Under the pieces are notes generated by a model. It was not told where the DNA came from, did no database searches, and saw nothing but the letters and a program-made list of their open reading frames with translations. A DNA stretch of 64,000 bases from Neiella litorisoli (GTDB taxonomy: Bacteria; Pseudomonadota; Gammaproteobacteria; Enterobacterales; Neiellaceae), in the NCBI RefSeq assembly GCF_014773395.1, contig NZ_JACXAF010000021.1, positions 1-64,000 on the forward strand. Reading direction: 5' to 3'. The translations under genes and the position numbers were made by a program. Numbering within the stretch: position 1 is the stretch's first letter; the number at the start of each line of letters is the position of its first letter. Positions 10,209-18,171 of the stretch are shown piece by piece.

Positions 10209-10514
10209 TTAATTCATGGCTAACACTTGGCCACTATCAAGTCGTTGATTGAGGTATTGGGCAATGGTGTCGGAGTTGTGCTCGGCGGCAAACTCGGCAA
10301 TGGGCAAACCGTTGCAAACCACTTTATTGGCAACATCTTCCACTTCTAAACGGTACGCTTTGATGGTTTCACGAAGCGCAGCAACGCGATTACTTGTTGC
10401 CGAATGACAAACATCTTGTAGCGCTTTTTCGACGTAGGGATCCATCGCGGCCTGCACTTGGGAACCGATCACTAAGGTGGTGGTCAGTGCGCTGATAGCA
10501 AGTTTCTTCATCAT
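10209..10514 (-). CDS. DUF3718-like small exported protein, copy B
   Basis: A 101-aa paralogue of the protein at 7183-7524. The ATG at 10514 has GGAGAG 7 bases upstream; a second ATG follows directly. A signal peptide (MMKKLAISALTTTLVIGSQVQA) precedes a mature part starting AMDPYVEKALQDVC, with NRV, YRLEVEDVANKVVCNG and a FAAE helix. The spacing of the two cysteines matches copy A. Both copies start with MDPYVE directly after the signal peptide, suggesting that the mature N-terminus matters. Function unknown. Confidence 0.75.
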   Translation of the reverse strand: MMKKLAISALTTTLVIGSQVQAAMDPYVEKALQDVCHSATSNRVAALRETIKAYRLEVEDVANKVVCNGLPIAEFAAEHNSDTIAQYLNQRLDSGQVLAMN

Positions 10515-10633
10515 GACAATTCTCTCCATAGCTGTTGTTGATTAGCGGCCGCATTGATTTGACAGATCAGGTAAGTGGCCTAGGAAGTTATCCATGGCGC
10601 AGAGTGTAGAGAGAAGAATGTGAGATTGGATGT

Positions 10634-10656
10634 CGACACAATGAGTGAATGTGTCG
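10634..10656. repeat. Inverted repeat CGACACA-N9-TGTGTCG
   Basis: Two 7-base arms (10634-10640 and 10650-10656) about 120 bases upstream of the DUF3718-like copy B start. It could be an operator for that minus-strand gene. No promoter could be placed with confidence in 10515-10779. Confidence 0.4.
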
Positions 10657-10779
10657 GTGAAACATGTGTATGTTGTATGCAATCACTGAAATGGCTGGCT
10701 AAGGCCCGACAATGCTGGATTTAAAGTGATTATTCTAAGTCGCAGAATGTGTTTTTTCGGGCCGGCCATTTATAACTGG

Positions 10780-11403
10780 TTACATTTGAACGTCATTTTT
10801 GCCTTGGTTCGACTTGATATGACGGCGCAACACAGGTTCTATGATGTCAGCGATCAGCGGTTGAGCCGAGGCATTAGGATGCAGCCCATCGGCTTGCATT
10901 AAGTCGGGCTTAATCGCAATTGTTTGCAGAAAAAATGGCAATAATTCAATTTCTTGTTGCTGTGCTATGTCAGTAAACATGGCGGTGAATGCTTGGCTGT
11001 AGCGAGGCCCATAATTGGGTGGGATCATGATTTCGGCCAAAATGACCTCGGCGCCTTGTTGTTCGATTAAGTCAATCATGCGATTAAGGTTGGCTTTACT
11101 GTCAGTAAGACGATAGCCGCGCAGCCCATCATTGGCGCCGAGTTGCAGAAATACCAGCGTCGGTTGATGAGCTTTCAGGGTGGTTGCTAAGCGAGCGAGG
11201 CCGCCTTGGGTGGTTTCGCCACTGACGCTGGCGTTGACCACCTGCCAAGGTTGCTGCTGCCAGCGTTTGGCAACCAGTGACGGCCAGGCTTGTTCAGGCT
11301 CGAGGCCGTAACCGGCACTTAAACTGTCGCCATAAATGAGCACAGTGGCGGCAAATGACGTTGAAGAGAAAAACAACAAACAAGCGAGAAGACTTTTCCA
11401 CAT
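10780..11403 (-). CDS. tesA: Periplasmic multifunctional esterase/lysophospholipase TesA
   Basis: SGNH hydrolase (thioesterase I / protease I / lysophospholipase L1). The chosen ATG at 11403 gives a 207-aa precursor with a signal peptide ([18 protein letters not shown]). The mature part holds all SGNH blocks: GDSLSAGYG with the nucleophilic Ser, the oxyanion Gly in SGET, GANDG, and DGLHPN with the catalytic Asp and His. It is divergent to ybbA-ybbP as in E. coli, and its start codon overlaps the ybbA start by two bases. The shared locus suggests that the esterase works with the ABC transporter. C-terminal extension past the Asp/His block is normal in length. Confidence 0.93.
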   Translation of the reverse strand: MWKSLLACLLFFSSTSFAATVLIYGDSLSAGYGLEPEQAWPSLVAKRWQQQPWQVVNASVSGETTQGGLARLATTLKAHQPTLVFLQLGANDGLRGYRLTDSKANLNRMIDLIEQQGAEVILAEIMIPPNYGPRYSQAFTAMFTDIAQQQEIELLPFFLQTIAIKPDLMQADGLHPNASAQPLIADIIEPVLRRHIKSNQGKNDVQM

Positions 11404-12094
11404 GACGTACCAAACTCCGGAATTCGTATTGCATGCTGACGGCATCAGCAAACAGGTTGCCACTGAGGCACATAAACTCACCATACTTCAACCCACTGAA
11501 TTGAAAGTCAAGTCAGGAACCACCGCCAGTGTGGTTGGTGCGTCGGGGTCGGGGAAGTCAACCTTGTTGAGTTTGTTAGCTGGCCTTGACCGGCCATCGA
11601 GCGGCCAAATGAACCTGCTTGGTCAGCGAATTGATAACCTCGATGAAGATGGCCGAGCGGCCGTACGTGCCGGGCAGGTAGGCTTCGTATTTCAATCCTT
11701 TATGCTACTGCCAGCTTTAACGGCGGTGGAAAACGTGATGCTGCCTGCAGAGCTTAACGGCATGGCTGATGCCAAAGATCGCGCCATGGCATGGCTGGAA
11801 AAAGTCGGTCTGGCTAGCCGAGCGAGTCATAAACCGTCTGAGCTATCAGGCGGCGAGCAGCAACGGGTTGCCATTGCGCGCGCTTTTGTCACCGATCCCA
11901 AGTTGGTGTTTGCCGATGAGCCGACCGGTAATCTAGATAGCCAAACGGGTTTAGCGGTCAACGAATTGTTGTTTAACACCCATGCAGAGCAGCAAACCAC
12001 GCTGATTTTAGTCACCCACGACAACGGCTTAGCGCAGCAGTGTCAGTTTCAATATCGCATGCAAGCTGGCGTGCTGGCGGAGATCACGCCATGA
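11402..12094 (+). CDS. ybbA: ABC transporter ATP-binding protein YbbA
   Basis: ATPase of the LolD/MacB class that powers the YbbP membrane protein. From the ATG at 11402 it has 230 aa. Walker A is GASGSGKS, the Q-loop lies near [12 protein letters not shown], the signature is [14 protein letters not shown] and Walker B is [11 protein letters not shown]. The start is fixed by the CATG at 11401-11404, where tesA begins on the other strand. The stop overlaps the ybbP start (ATGA). Each promoter must lie inside the other gene. Transport of lipids or hydrophobic compounds from the inner membrane is inferred from the family and from tesA next door. Confidence 0.92.
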   Translation: MTYQTPEFVLHADGISKQVATEAHKLTILQPTELKVKSGTTASVVGASGSGKSTLLSLLAGLDRPSSGQMNLLGQRIDNLDEDGRAAVRAGQVGFVFQSFMLLPALTAVENVMLPAELNGMADAKDRAMAWLEKVGLASRASHKPSELSGGEQQRVAIARAFVTDPKLVFADEPTGNLDSQTGLAVNELLFNTHAEQQTTLILVTHDNGLAQQCQFQYRMQAGVLAEITP

Positions 12095-14571
12095 ATGCGC
12101 TGAAAGCAATCTGGCAACACTGGCGCCAAACTGAAACTTGGTTGCTGTTTATCTCGGTGTCGTTGGCGATCTTCGCCTGCTACAGCCTGACGTCTGTGGG
12201 CGTGTTGATGCAGCAATCCTTGATCAAAACCAGCGCCGAGCTAATGGGGGCCGATCGCATTCTCAGTGCGACCCGTCCGGCTCAGCCTGAATGGTTAGCC
12301 AAGGCTGAGTCGCAACAGCTCGATATTAGCGAGCAATGGCTATTCAATTCCATGGTGTTTGCTGGTGAGTCGCTAGATGCGCCGATGCAGCTAGTGTCAA
12401 CCAAGGCTGTCGATGAACACTACCCAGCGAAAGGCGAGCTGAGAGTGCAAACGGCAAGCGGCATGACAGCAACGCTTCCTGAATCTGGCGTTGTTTATGC
12501 CGATCAACGTTTACGTGAATTATTAAGCGTTGAGCTCGGCGATCAAATTGAATTGGGGCAAGCTCAATTTACCCTCAAAGGCTGGATTATCCGAGAGCCT
12601 GACAGTGGCTTGAGCGTATTCGGCAATTTGCCATCGCTACTGATGCGATTAGATGATGTTGACGCGACTGGCATCGTTCAGCCGGGTAGTCGCTTAGCCT
12701 ACCGTTATCTGCTCACCGGCGACGACGAGCAATTATCGGCTTTTGATCAGTGGCTGAAACCGCAATTGCCAGAGATCTATCGTTATCGAGGGGTTAGCGA
12801 TGACGACTTCGCATTGTCCGGTGCGTTAAAGCGCTCCGATACCTTTCTTCGTTTGGCTGGCCTGTTAACCGTACTGCTGACATTGGCGGCGATGGCGGTG
12901 ATTTGTCAGCGCTTCACCGAGCGCCAGCGGCGCGAAGTGGCTTTACTGAAAGCCTTTGGCCAAGCGCGCCGCGATTTGATTGCGCGCTACAGTTTGCTGA
13001 TGATCAGTGTCTTTATCACGGCCATCATTGCAGGCATTGGCGCAGCTCAGGGGTTGCTGGTGATGCTTGCAGAGCAAATCGCAACAGTTATGCCCAACCT
13101 TGAAGTGCAGCTTGTTGCCTCGGCGGCGCTGTTGAGCATTGTTGCCGCTTGTGGTGGCTGCGTTCTGTTTTGCTGGCAGCCGTTTAAACAGCTGCTGGCG
13201 ACCCCCTCAAGTGCACTGATCCAAGGTTATGGCGCGCTGAACTTGAAACCAAGCTGGCTCTGGCGAGTGCTGCAATTGCTGGCGGTATTCGCGCTGCTGC
13301 TGAGCTTTGCCAAAAGCTGGTTGCTGGCGGTGTTGCTGCTGGTGGCTGGGGCGCTCAGCATTGTGCTGGTTGCTCTTGCAAGCTTGGCGCTGATCGCGGC
13401 GCTCAGCCGGTTGTCGCAAGGGCAAAAACTGAGCTGGCGATTAGCCGTTCGCAATGTGCAACGGCGAATGACAGAAAACCGTTTATTGTTGGCTGGTTTT
13501 ACCTTGGCCAGCCTGATGGTGATGAGTATTTACTATGTGCGTGGTGATTTAATTGACCAGTGGCGCAACCAGATGCCCGAAGGGGCGGCGAATCGCTTTG
13601 CCCTTAATATTCAGCAGCATCAGGTTGCGGGCTTTAATGACTGGTTAAGCCAACAAGGGATCGGCACCAGCTATATGTATCCGATCGTGCGGGGGCGGCT
13701 GGACGCGATTAATGGTGAGCCGATTCAGCAACTGGTTAGCAAAGACGATGAAATTGCCCGCCGCAGTATTCGCCGTGAGTTGAGTCTGACCATGCGCGCC
13801 GATTTACCCGAAGGGAATGAAATCGAGCAGGGCACCTTTTTAACAGGCAAGGGCGAAGTTTCTGTTGAAAGCCGCTTGGCTGAGCGGTTGGATATCGAAA
13901 TGGGCGATGTGCTGACGTTTGATATCGCAGGTGTTGCTGCCTCGGCAACGGTGACCAGCCTGCGGCAAGTGGACTGGAATAGCATGCGACCCAACTTTTA
14001 TATGATCCTTTCGGACGATGTATTGGCGCCATTTGCGGCCAGTTATCTGGCCAGCTTTCATCTGGCTGAGCGACAAAAATCGCTGGCGGCCGATCTGATT
14101 CGGGCTTTTCCGAATGTCACCCTGATTGACGTCGATGAAGCCATTGCTCGGGTTGAATCGATTTTAAAACAGTCCTCGATGGCGATGACGGTGGTGTTAG
14201 TTTTGGTGACCGCTGCGGCTGGACTATTGCTGATTGCTCAGGTGCGGGCGGGTATGGATGCCCGTCAACAGGAGCTGATCACCATGCAAACCCTTGGAGC
14301 GGGGCGTGCGGTATTGATTCGAAGTACTTTGTTTGAATTTTTGGTGCTGGGATTGATCGCCGGTGGCGTTGCGGTGATCGCCAGTGAAATGCTGCTCGCA
14401 GGTGTGTTTGTGCTGTTATTTAAGCTTTCCGCTCAACCACACTTTAGCTTGTGGCTATTGGGACCAGGATTTGCCGCAGGGATCATTACCACCATTGGCT
14501 GGCTGCAGTGTCGACGGATGCTGCGAGAAGGCGCGCTCAGCCGCTTACGACAGCAGATCAGCGGCGGCTAA
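12091..14571 (+). CDS. ybbP: ABC transporter permease YbbP (FtsX family)
   Basis: Large inner-membrane partner of YbbA, 826 aa from the ATG at 12091 (GGAG upstream, 4-base overlap with ybbA). An N-terminal membrane helix is followed by a periplasmic MacB-like domain (about residues 45-245), an FtsX membrane cluster (about 250-430), a second periplasmic domain (about 470-680) and a C-terminal FtsX cluster ending near residue 810. Such ABC proteins act as mechanotransmitters or lipid extractors rather than as classical channels. The length is close to the roughly 800 aa of E. coli YbbP. A hairpin follows the stop. Confidence 0.9.
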   Translation: MNALKAIWQHWRQTETWLLFISVSLAIFACYSLTSVGVLMQQSLIKTSAELMGADRILSATRPAQPEWLAKAESQQLDISEQWLFNSMVFAGESLDAPMQLVSTKAVDEHYPAKGELRVQTASGMTATLPESGVVYADQRLRELLSVELGDQIELGQAQFTLKGWIIREPDSGLSVFGNLPSLLMRLDDVDATGIVQPGSRLAYRYLLTGDDEQLSAFDQWLKPQLPEIYRYRGVSDDDFALSGALKRSDTFLRLAGLLTVLLTLAAMAVICQRFTERQRREVALLKAFGQARRDLIARYSLLMISVFITAIIAGIGAAQGLLVMLAEQIATVMPNLEVQLVASAALLSIVAACGGCVLFCWQPFKQLLATPSSALIQGYGALNLKPSWLWRVLQLLAVFALLLSFAKSWLLAVLLLVAGALSIVLVALASLALIAALSRLSQGQKLSWRLAVRNVQRRMTENRLLLAGFTLASLMVMSIYYVRGDLIDQWRNQMPEGAANRFALNIQQHQVAGFNDWLSQQGIGTSYMYPIVRGRLDAINGEPIQQLVSKDDEIARRSIRRELSLTMRADLPEGNEIEQGTFLTGKGEVSVESRLAERLDIEMGDVLTFDIAGVAASATVTSLRQVDWNSMRPNFYMILSDDVLAPFAASYLASFHLAERQKSLAADLIRAFPNVTLIDVDEAIARVESILKQSSMAMTVVLVLVTAAAGLLLIAQVRAGMDARQQELITMQTLGAGRAVLIRSTLFEFLVLGLIAGGVAVIASEMLLAGVFVLLFKLSAQPHFSLWLLGPGFAAGIITTIGWLQCRRMLREGALSRLRQQISGG

Positions 14572-14578
14572 GCGGATA

Positions 14579-14609
14579 CAGCACTTGGTGACCACAGAGC
14601 CAAGTGCTG
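14579..14609 (+). terminator. Hairpin after ybbP, probable terminator
   Basis: A 10-bp stem, CAGCACTTGG with CCAAGTGCTG, and an 11-base loop, followed by a short pyrimidine run (CTTCTTC). The weak U tract makes this a moderate call. Confidence 0.5.
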
Positions 14610-14685
14610 CTTCTTCAAATGGGATCACATTATTCTGATCGGGCTTGCTCTACTATTGCGCTCAAATTCTCAAGAAAGCGCTTAC

Positions 14686-15744
14686 ATGATGAAATTAATT
14701 GCTAGTTTAAGTTTTGCTTCAGTTTTATTGCTCGCTGGTTGTGGCATGACTTCGGAAGCTGATCAGAAGTCGTCAGCAACTCCAGCCCAAGACAATCAGC
14801 CACAGCAGGTGTTTAACCCGACGATTGATGGTCAATGGATTGGCTTGGGTATTTCCTATGGTTCTTATCGAGATGGCGAGAGCCCCCATAAAGCCAGTGT
14901 CAGCAGCGAAGCTGACATTCTCGAAGACTTGACGATTTTGACGGCCAAGGGCACAAAATCATGGCATCTGATCCGTATGTATGGTGCCGATCCAGCAAGC
15001 GAACAAGTGTTGCGGGTGATTAAAAAACATCAGCTGCCGGTGCGAGTAATGCAAGGTGCTTGGTTATCTGGTCATCAAACTGAACAAAAAAATCAAGAAC
15101 AAATCGATGAAGTGATCCGGCTTGCCAACGAGTACCCCGAGATCATCGTGGCGGTAAATGCTGGCAATGAAATTTTTGTCGATTGGTCATGGCATAAGTT
15201 CGGCCAGCAAGATTATGACCAGTACATTGGCTGGATCCACCAAATCAAGCAGGCGGTTAATGTGCCCGTGACATTAGCGGATGACTATAATTTCTGGAAC
15301 AAGCCTTGGAGTCAGGCAATTGCCGCGGAGTTGGATTTCATTGTCCTGCACGCTTATGCCATGTGGAACTCGCAGACGTTGGACAATGCAGTCAGTTGGA
15401 CGGCCAACATCTATGATGATATTCAGGCTCGCTACCCTGATAAGCAAATCGTGCTGGGCGAATCGGGTTGGGCGACTAGTTCAATTTCGAGCAATGGCGA
15501 TGAGCGTTTAATCATCGGAGAGGCCAGCGAACGGGCGCAAGCGGTCTTTTTGCAAGAGTACACTGCTTGGCTAGAGCAGCGTCAAATCGCCTCGTTTCTG
15601 TTTGAAGCATTTGATGAAAAATGGAAGGGTGGTGAGGACAAACCCGATGGCATCGCGGAGAAAAACTGGGGCATCTTCCGCTCTGACCGAACCCCTAAAC
15701 AAGCGGTGGCCGCTTATTTCCCAACACTAGCCGAACGCGATTAG
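14686..15744 (+). CDS. GH17-like glycoside hydrolase lipoprotein
   Basis: Predicted envelope-anchored beta-1,3-glucanase-like enzyme, 352 aa. It has a lipoprotein signal (LLLAGC, Cys at about residue 19) and a TIM-barrel domain. The sequence shows the GH17 landmarks: an Asn-Glu pair in NAGNEIFV (acid/base Glu at about residue 162) and GESGWATS (nucleophile Glu at about 259). Tyr/Trp-rich patches such as FWNKPW and LHAYAMW would line the glucan cleft. ATG codons at 14686 and 14689 are both possible starts. It ends in a 4-base convergent overlap with yfcH. Substrate preference is inferred from the family; other 1,3- or 1,6-glucans are possible. Confidence 0.75.
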   Translation: MMKLIASLSFASVLLLAGCGMTSEADQKSSATPAQDNQPQQVFNPTIDGQWIGLGISYGSYRDGESPHKASVSSEADILEDLTILTAKGTKSWHLIRMYGADPASEQVLRVIKKHQLPVRVMQGAWLSGHQTEQKNQEQIDEVIRLANEYPEIIVAVNAGNEIFVDWSWHKFGQQDYDQYIGWIHQIKQAVNVPVTLADDYNFWNKPWSQAIAAELDFIVLHAYAMWNSQTLDNAVSWTANIYDDIQARYPDKQIVLGESGWATSSISSNGDERLIIGEASERAQAVFLQEYTAWLEQRQIASFLFEAFDEKWKGGEDKPDGIAEKNWGIFRSDRTPKQAVAAYFPTLAERD

Positions 15745-16646
15745 TGGCGTAGTAAATCCTCCAGCGCGTCAGTTAAATCAGCAAATTGAAATTGAAAGCC
15801 AGCGTCGAGTAATCGCGTTGGCTTTACTTGTTGCCCAGTGAGTAGCAAGTTGGCCATTTCGCCAAAAGCCAACTTGAGAACAAATGCTGGGGTAAAAAAC
15901 AAATGGGGGCGATGGAGCGTCGCTGCCAATTGGCTGCTGAACTGGCGATTGCTGACCGGATTGGGCGCGGTGGCGTTGTAGATACCACTGGCCTCATTAT
16001 TGTTGAGCAGAAACAGCAGTAAATTGACCATATCGTCGATGTGGATCCAACTCATAAATTGCTGACCCGATCCCATTGGGCCGCCAAGCCCCAACCGATA
16101 AGCGGGGAGCATTTTTTTCAAAGCGCCGAAACCGGGTGCCAATACAATACCAGTGCGGACGATGCAGACTCGAGTGTGCTGGCTGACGCGATTGGCGCGT
16201 TGCTCCCACTCAGCACAAACCTGATGAGCAAAATCGTCGGTCAGAGTGTGCTGGTCAATGTCGCTTGACTCGTCAATTGGTCGTTGCTGTTGATCGCCAT
16301 AAAAGCCGATGGCAGAGCCACTGATGAATACTGGCGGATTGGTGCATGTGGCAATCGCGCTGGCGAGCTGTTCGGTTAATTGCCAGCGGCTATCGCAGAT
16401 CTTACGTTTTTGCTGTGGACTCCAGCGCTTATCGGCAATGGGCTCGCCGGCAAGGTTGATGACCGCATCATAGTGCTCGAATTCACCACTCTCTGGTAAC
16501 GCTTGAAGTGCCGTTACTCTCGCTCCGAATAGTTGTTTGGCGTGTTCAGGGCGGCGGCTAAGCACGGTGATCTGGCTGTCTTGGGGTAGCTTAGCAATCA
16601 GATGTTGGCCAATAAATCCGGTACCGCCTGTCACTAAAATACGCAT
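15741..16646 (-). CDS. yfcH: SDR-family epimerase YfcH (TIGR01777 type)
   Basis: Short-chain dehydrogenase/reductase-like protein of 301 aa. It starts with the NAD(P)-binding motif TGGTGFIGQHL and carries INLAGEPIADKRW and GSAIGFYGD, both hallmarks of the YfcH/SulA-like epimerase group, then a C-terminal domain with the usual NRQFSSQLA segment. The reaction is not known for this family. It lies directly downstream of folX (27 bases), the same neighbour as in E. coli, so co-transcription with folX is likely. Confidence 0.88.
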   Translation of the reverse strand: MRILVTGGTGFIGQHLIAKLPQDSQITVLSRRPEHAKQLFGARVTALQALPESGEFEHYDAVINLAGEPIADKRWSPQQKRKICDSRWQLTEQLASAIATCTNPPVFISGSAIGFYGDQQQRPIDESSDIDQHTLTDDFAHQVCAEWEQRANRVSQHTRVCIVRTGIVLAPGFGALKKMLPAYRLGLGGPMGSGQQFMSWIHIDDMVNLLLFLLNNNEASGIYNATAPNPVSNRQFSSQLAATLHRPHLFFTPAFVLKLAFGEMANLLLTGQQVKPTRLLDAGFQFQFADLTDALEDLLRH

Positions 16647-16673
16647 GGTTTGCTACCCCCGCTGGTGGTTATG

Positions 16674-17042
16674 TTATTTGGGCTTGTGATAACTCAAGCT
16701 CATCGAAACGGAATCGGCAAATCGCAGCGCATGGGGCTTGTCGATTTCCACCGATGCGCTCTCCACCCAAGCATGCTCGGTGGCGATGGCTAGGACATCG
16801 GCGGTCAATTTTTCCAGCAACGAAAACCGGTTTGATTCAATCAAGGCAATGATTTTCTTGGTAATGGTGCGATAGTTGAGGGCATCATCCATGTTGTCTG
16901 ATTCGGTTGCATTGTCTGCTGGGTAGTTGATGGTGACGTTCACAACCACGTCTTGTTTGTTTTCAATTTCTTCTTGTTTGATGCCGATGTAGGTACGAAG
17001 TCGAAGATTTTTAATCCGAATGGTGGCAATGGCGCCCTGCAT
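16674..17042 (-). CDS. folX: Dihydroneopterin triphosphate 2'-epimerase FolX
   Basis: Pterin enzyme of 122 aa that epimerises dihydroneopterin triphosphate to the monapterin form. It matches E. coli FolX almost throughout as I recall it: [48 protein letters not shown], and [16 protein letters not shown]. This favours FolX over the paralogous FolB aldolase, which lacks the LRTYIGIK opening. It is followed by yfcH, as in E. coli. Confidence 0.93.
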   Translation of the reverse strand: MQGAIATIRIKNLRLRTYIGIKQEEIENKQDVVVNVTINYPADNATESDNMDDALNYRTITKKIIALIESNRFSLLEKLTADVLAIATEHAWVESASVEIDKPHALRFADSVSMSLSYHKPK

Positions 17043-17105
17043 AGTTAGTCCTTAGTGTGTGCTGGATCGTGATTAGACGAGAAGATTGAGCGGCCTCAAC
17101 CAATG

Positions 17106-17351
17106 CTATTGATCCAGCTTGTTAATGGTTTTGCGCAACTCATATCCTTCATCCGTTACGATTTTTTCCAGCACTTGGATCCGTTGCTGCAAACTGGCGA
17201 TGGTGGTTTGCTCGATTTCGGTGAGTTTTGCTTCGAGCTCTTTGAGCTTTGGCGCGTCTTTAAAGCGCATCTGCTTCTCGATTAGGCGCAAGATGCCGCC
17301 GCCAAAGACCACGGTGACAACAATCAAAAACGCAAGAGTAGTACCAGACAT
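17106..17351 (-). CDS. PspB-like membrane coiled-coil protein
   Basis: An 81-aa protein starting at the ATG at 17351 (AGGGAAG ribosome site). An N-terminal membrane helix (TLAFLIVVTVVFGGGIL) is followed by a charged coiled coil and RIQVLEKIVTDEGYELRKTI, which resembles the C-terminus of PspB (phage-shock/envelope-stress membrane protein). No pspA or pspC is nearby, and folX lies 63 bases downstream, possibly in the same transcript. A role in envelope stress is inferred only from this likeness. Confidence 0.6.
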   Translation of the reverse strand: MSGTTLAFLIVVTVVFGGGILRLIEKQMRFKDAPKLKELEAKLTEIEQTTIASLQQRIQVLEKIVTDEGYELRKTINKLDQ

Positions 17352-17448
17352 AATTTCTTCCCTGAGCAGTTTTATGATGGATTGGCATAACCTATCAAAT
17401 GACAGCCGCAGATGCATAGTTTGTTTGCTCGCTAACACTTGATGACGG

Positions 17449-17477
17449 TTGGGTAGAGAAACATCCATAGGTATACT
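17449..17477 (+). promoter_or_regulatory. Possible promoter for the lipoprotein/ggt pair
   Basis: TTGGGT (17449-17454), a 17-base spacer and TATACT (17472-17477), about 48 bases before the lipoprotein start codon. The -10 is good and the -35 modest. Confidence 0.45.
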
Positions 17478-17524
17478 GAGTCGACATCACCTTGTTGCCG
17501 CCAGTGGCTAAATCAGGACCCTTT

Positions 17525-18163
17525 ATGAATCCATTCAATGCTTTTCAGTCAGCTTGGCAACATGCCAAAACGCTGTCATTCGTTGTTGTTATTAGCGCTC
17601 TTGTTGGTTGCTCAGAGCCAGAAACATTGACCAATCTATCCGTTGAATTTCCCAAATCAGAACAGATGGTGATTGAGGTTGTGTCATCCCAGAACAGCTA
17701 TCAGTTTGAGTTGCCAGCGAGTGTATTAGGCGACCGCGATGAACTGGCTAAGTCGTTGGCTCCGCTACCCCGGGAGTTACGCTTAGAGGTGATCGAAATG
17801 CTTGAAGGCATTGAGCCGCCACCACCAGAGCCAATTTCGCCAAGTCTCAGTCGCAGTGTCGATGCGCTCGACCATTTGCTGAAATCACTCGGTGAAGATT
17901 TGTCGGATTTGCAGCAAGAATTGCAGCAGCATGGCGATGAATACCAACGCAAGCTCGAACAAAATATGGGAGAGCTAAGCGACGATGCCGCTGCTATGGC
18001 TGCTGAAGCCGAACAACAGGCGCAGGGCTTTTTAGCCAAAATGCAGCATCAATATGTGGAGCACATTGCCAGCTTGATTGAATCGGGTGAGTTGTCGGAG
18101 CAAGAGATCGCGCGTCTTGAGCAAGCCATTATTGCTCATCATAAAAAAGCCAAGCAGCAATAA
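17525..18163 (+). CDS. Hypothetical coiled-coil lipoprotein
   Basis: A 212-aa protein I do not recognise. The ATG at 17525 has AGGA upstream and gives a lipoprotein signal ending LVGC (Cys at about residue 29). A beta-rich part (residues 35-90) is followed by a Pro-rich linker (EPPPPEPISP), then a long Glu/Gln-rich coiled coil (about 115-205). It sits 8 bases before ggt in the same direction, so it is probably co-transcribed with the periplasmic transpeptidase. The Pro linker plus coiled coil suggests a structural or tethering role at the envelope, but nothing more can be said. Confidence 0.7.
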   Translation: MNPFNAFQSAWQHAKTLSFVVVISALVGCSEPETLTNLSVEFPKSEQMVIEVVSSQNSYQFELPASVLGDRDELAKSLAPLPRELRLEVIEMLEGIEPPPPEPISPSLSRSVDALDHLLKSLGEDLSDLQQELQQHGDEYQRKLEQNMGELSDDAAAMAAEAEQQAQGFLAKMQHQYVEHIASLIESGELSEQEIARLEQAIIAHHKKAKQQ

Positions 18164-18171
18164 GGCGATTG

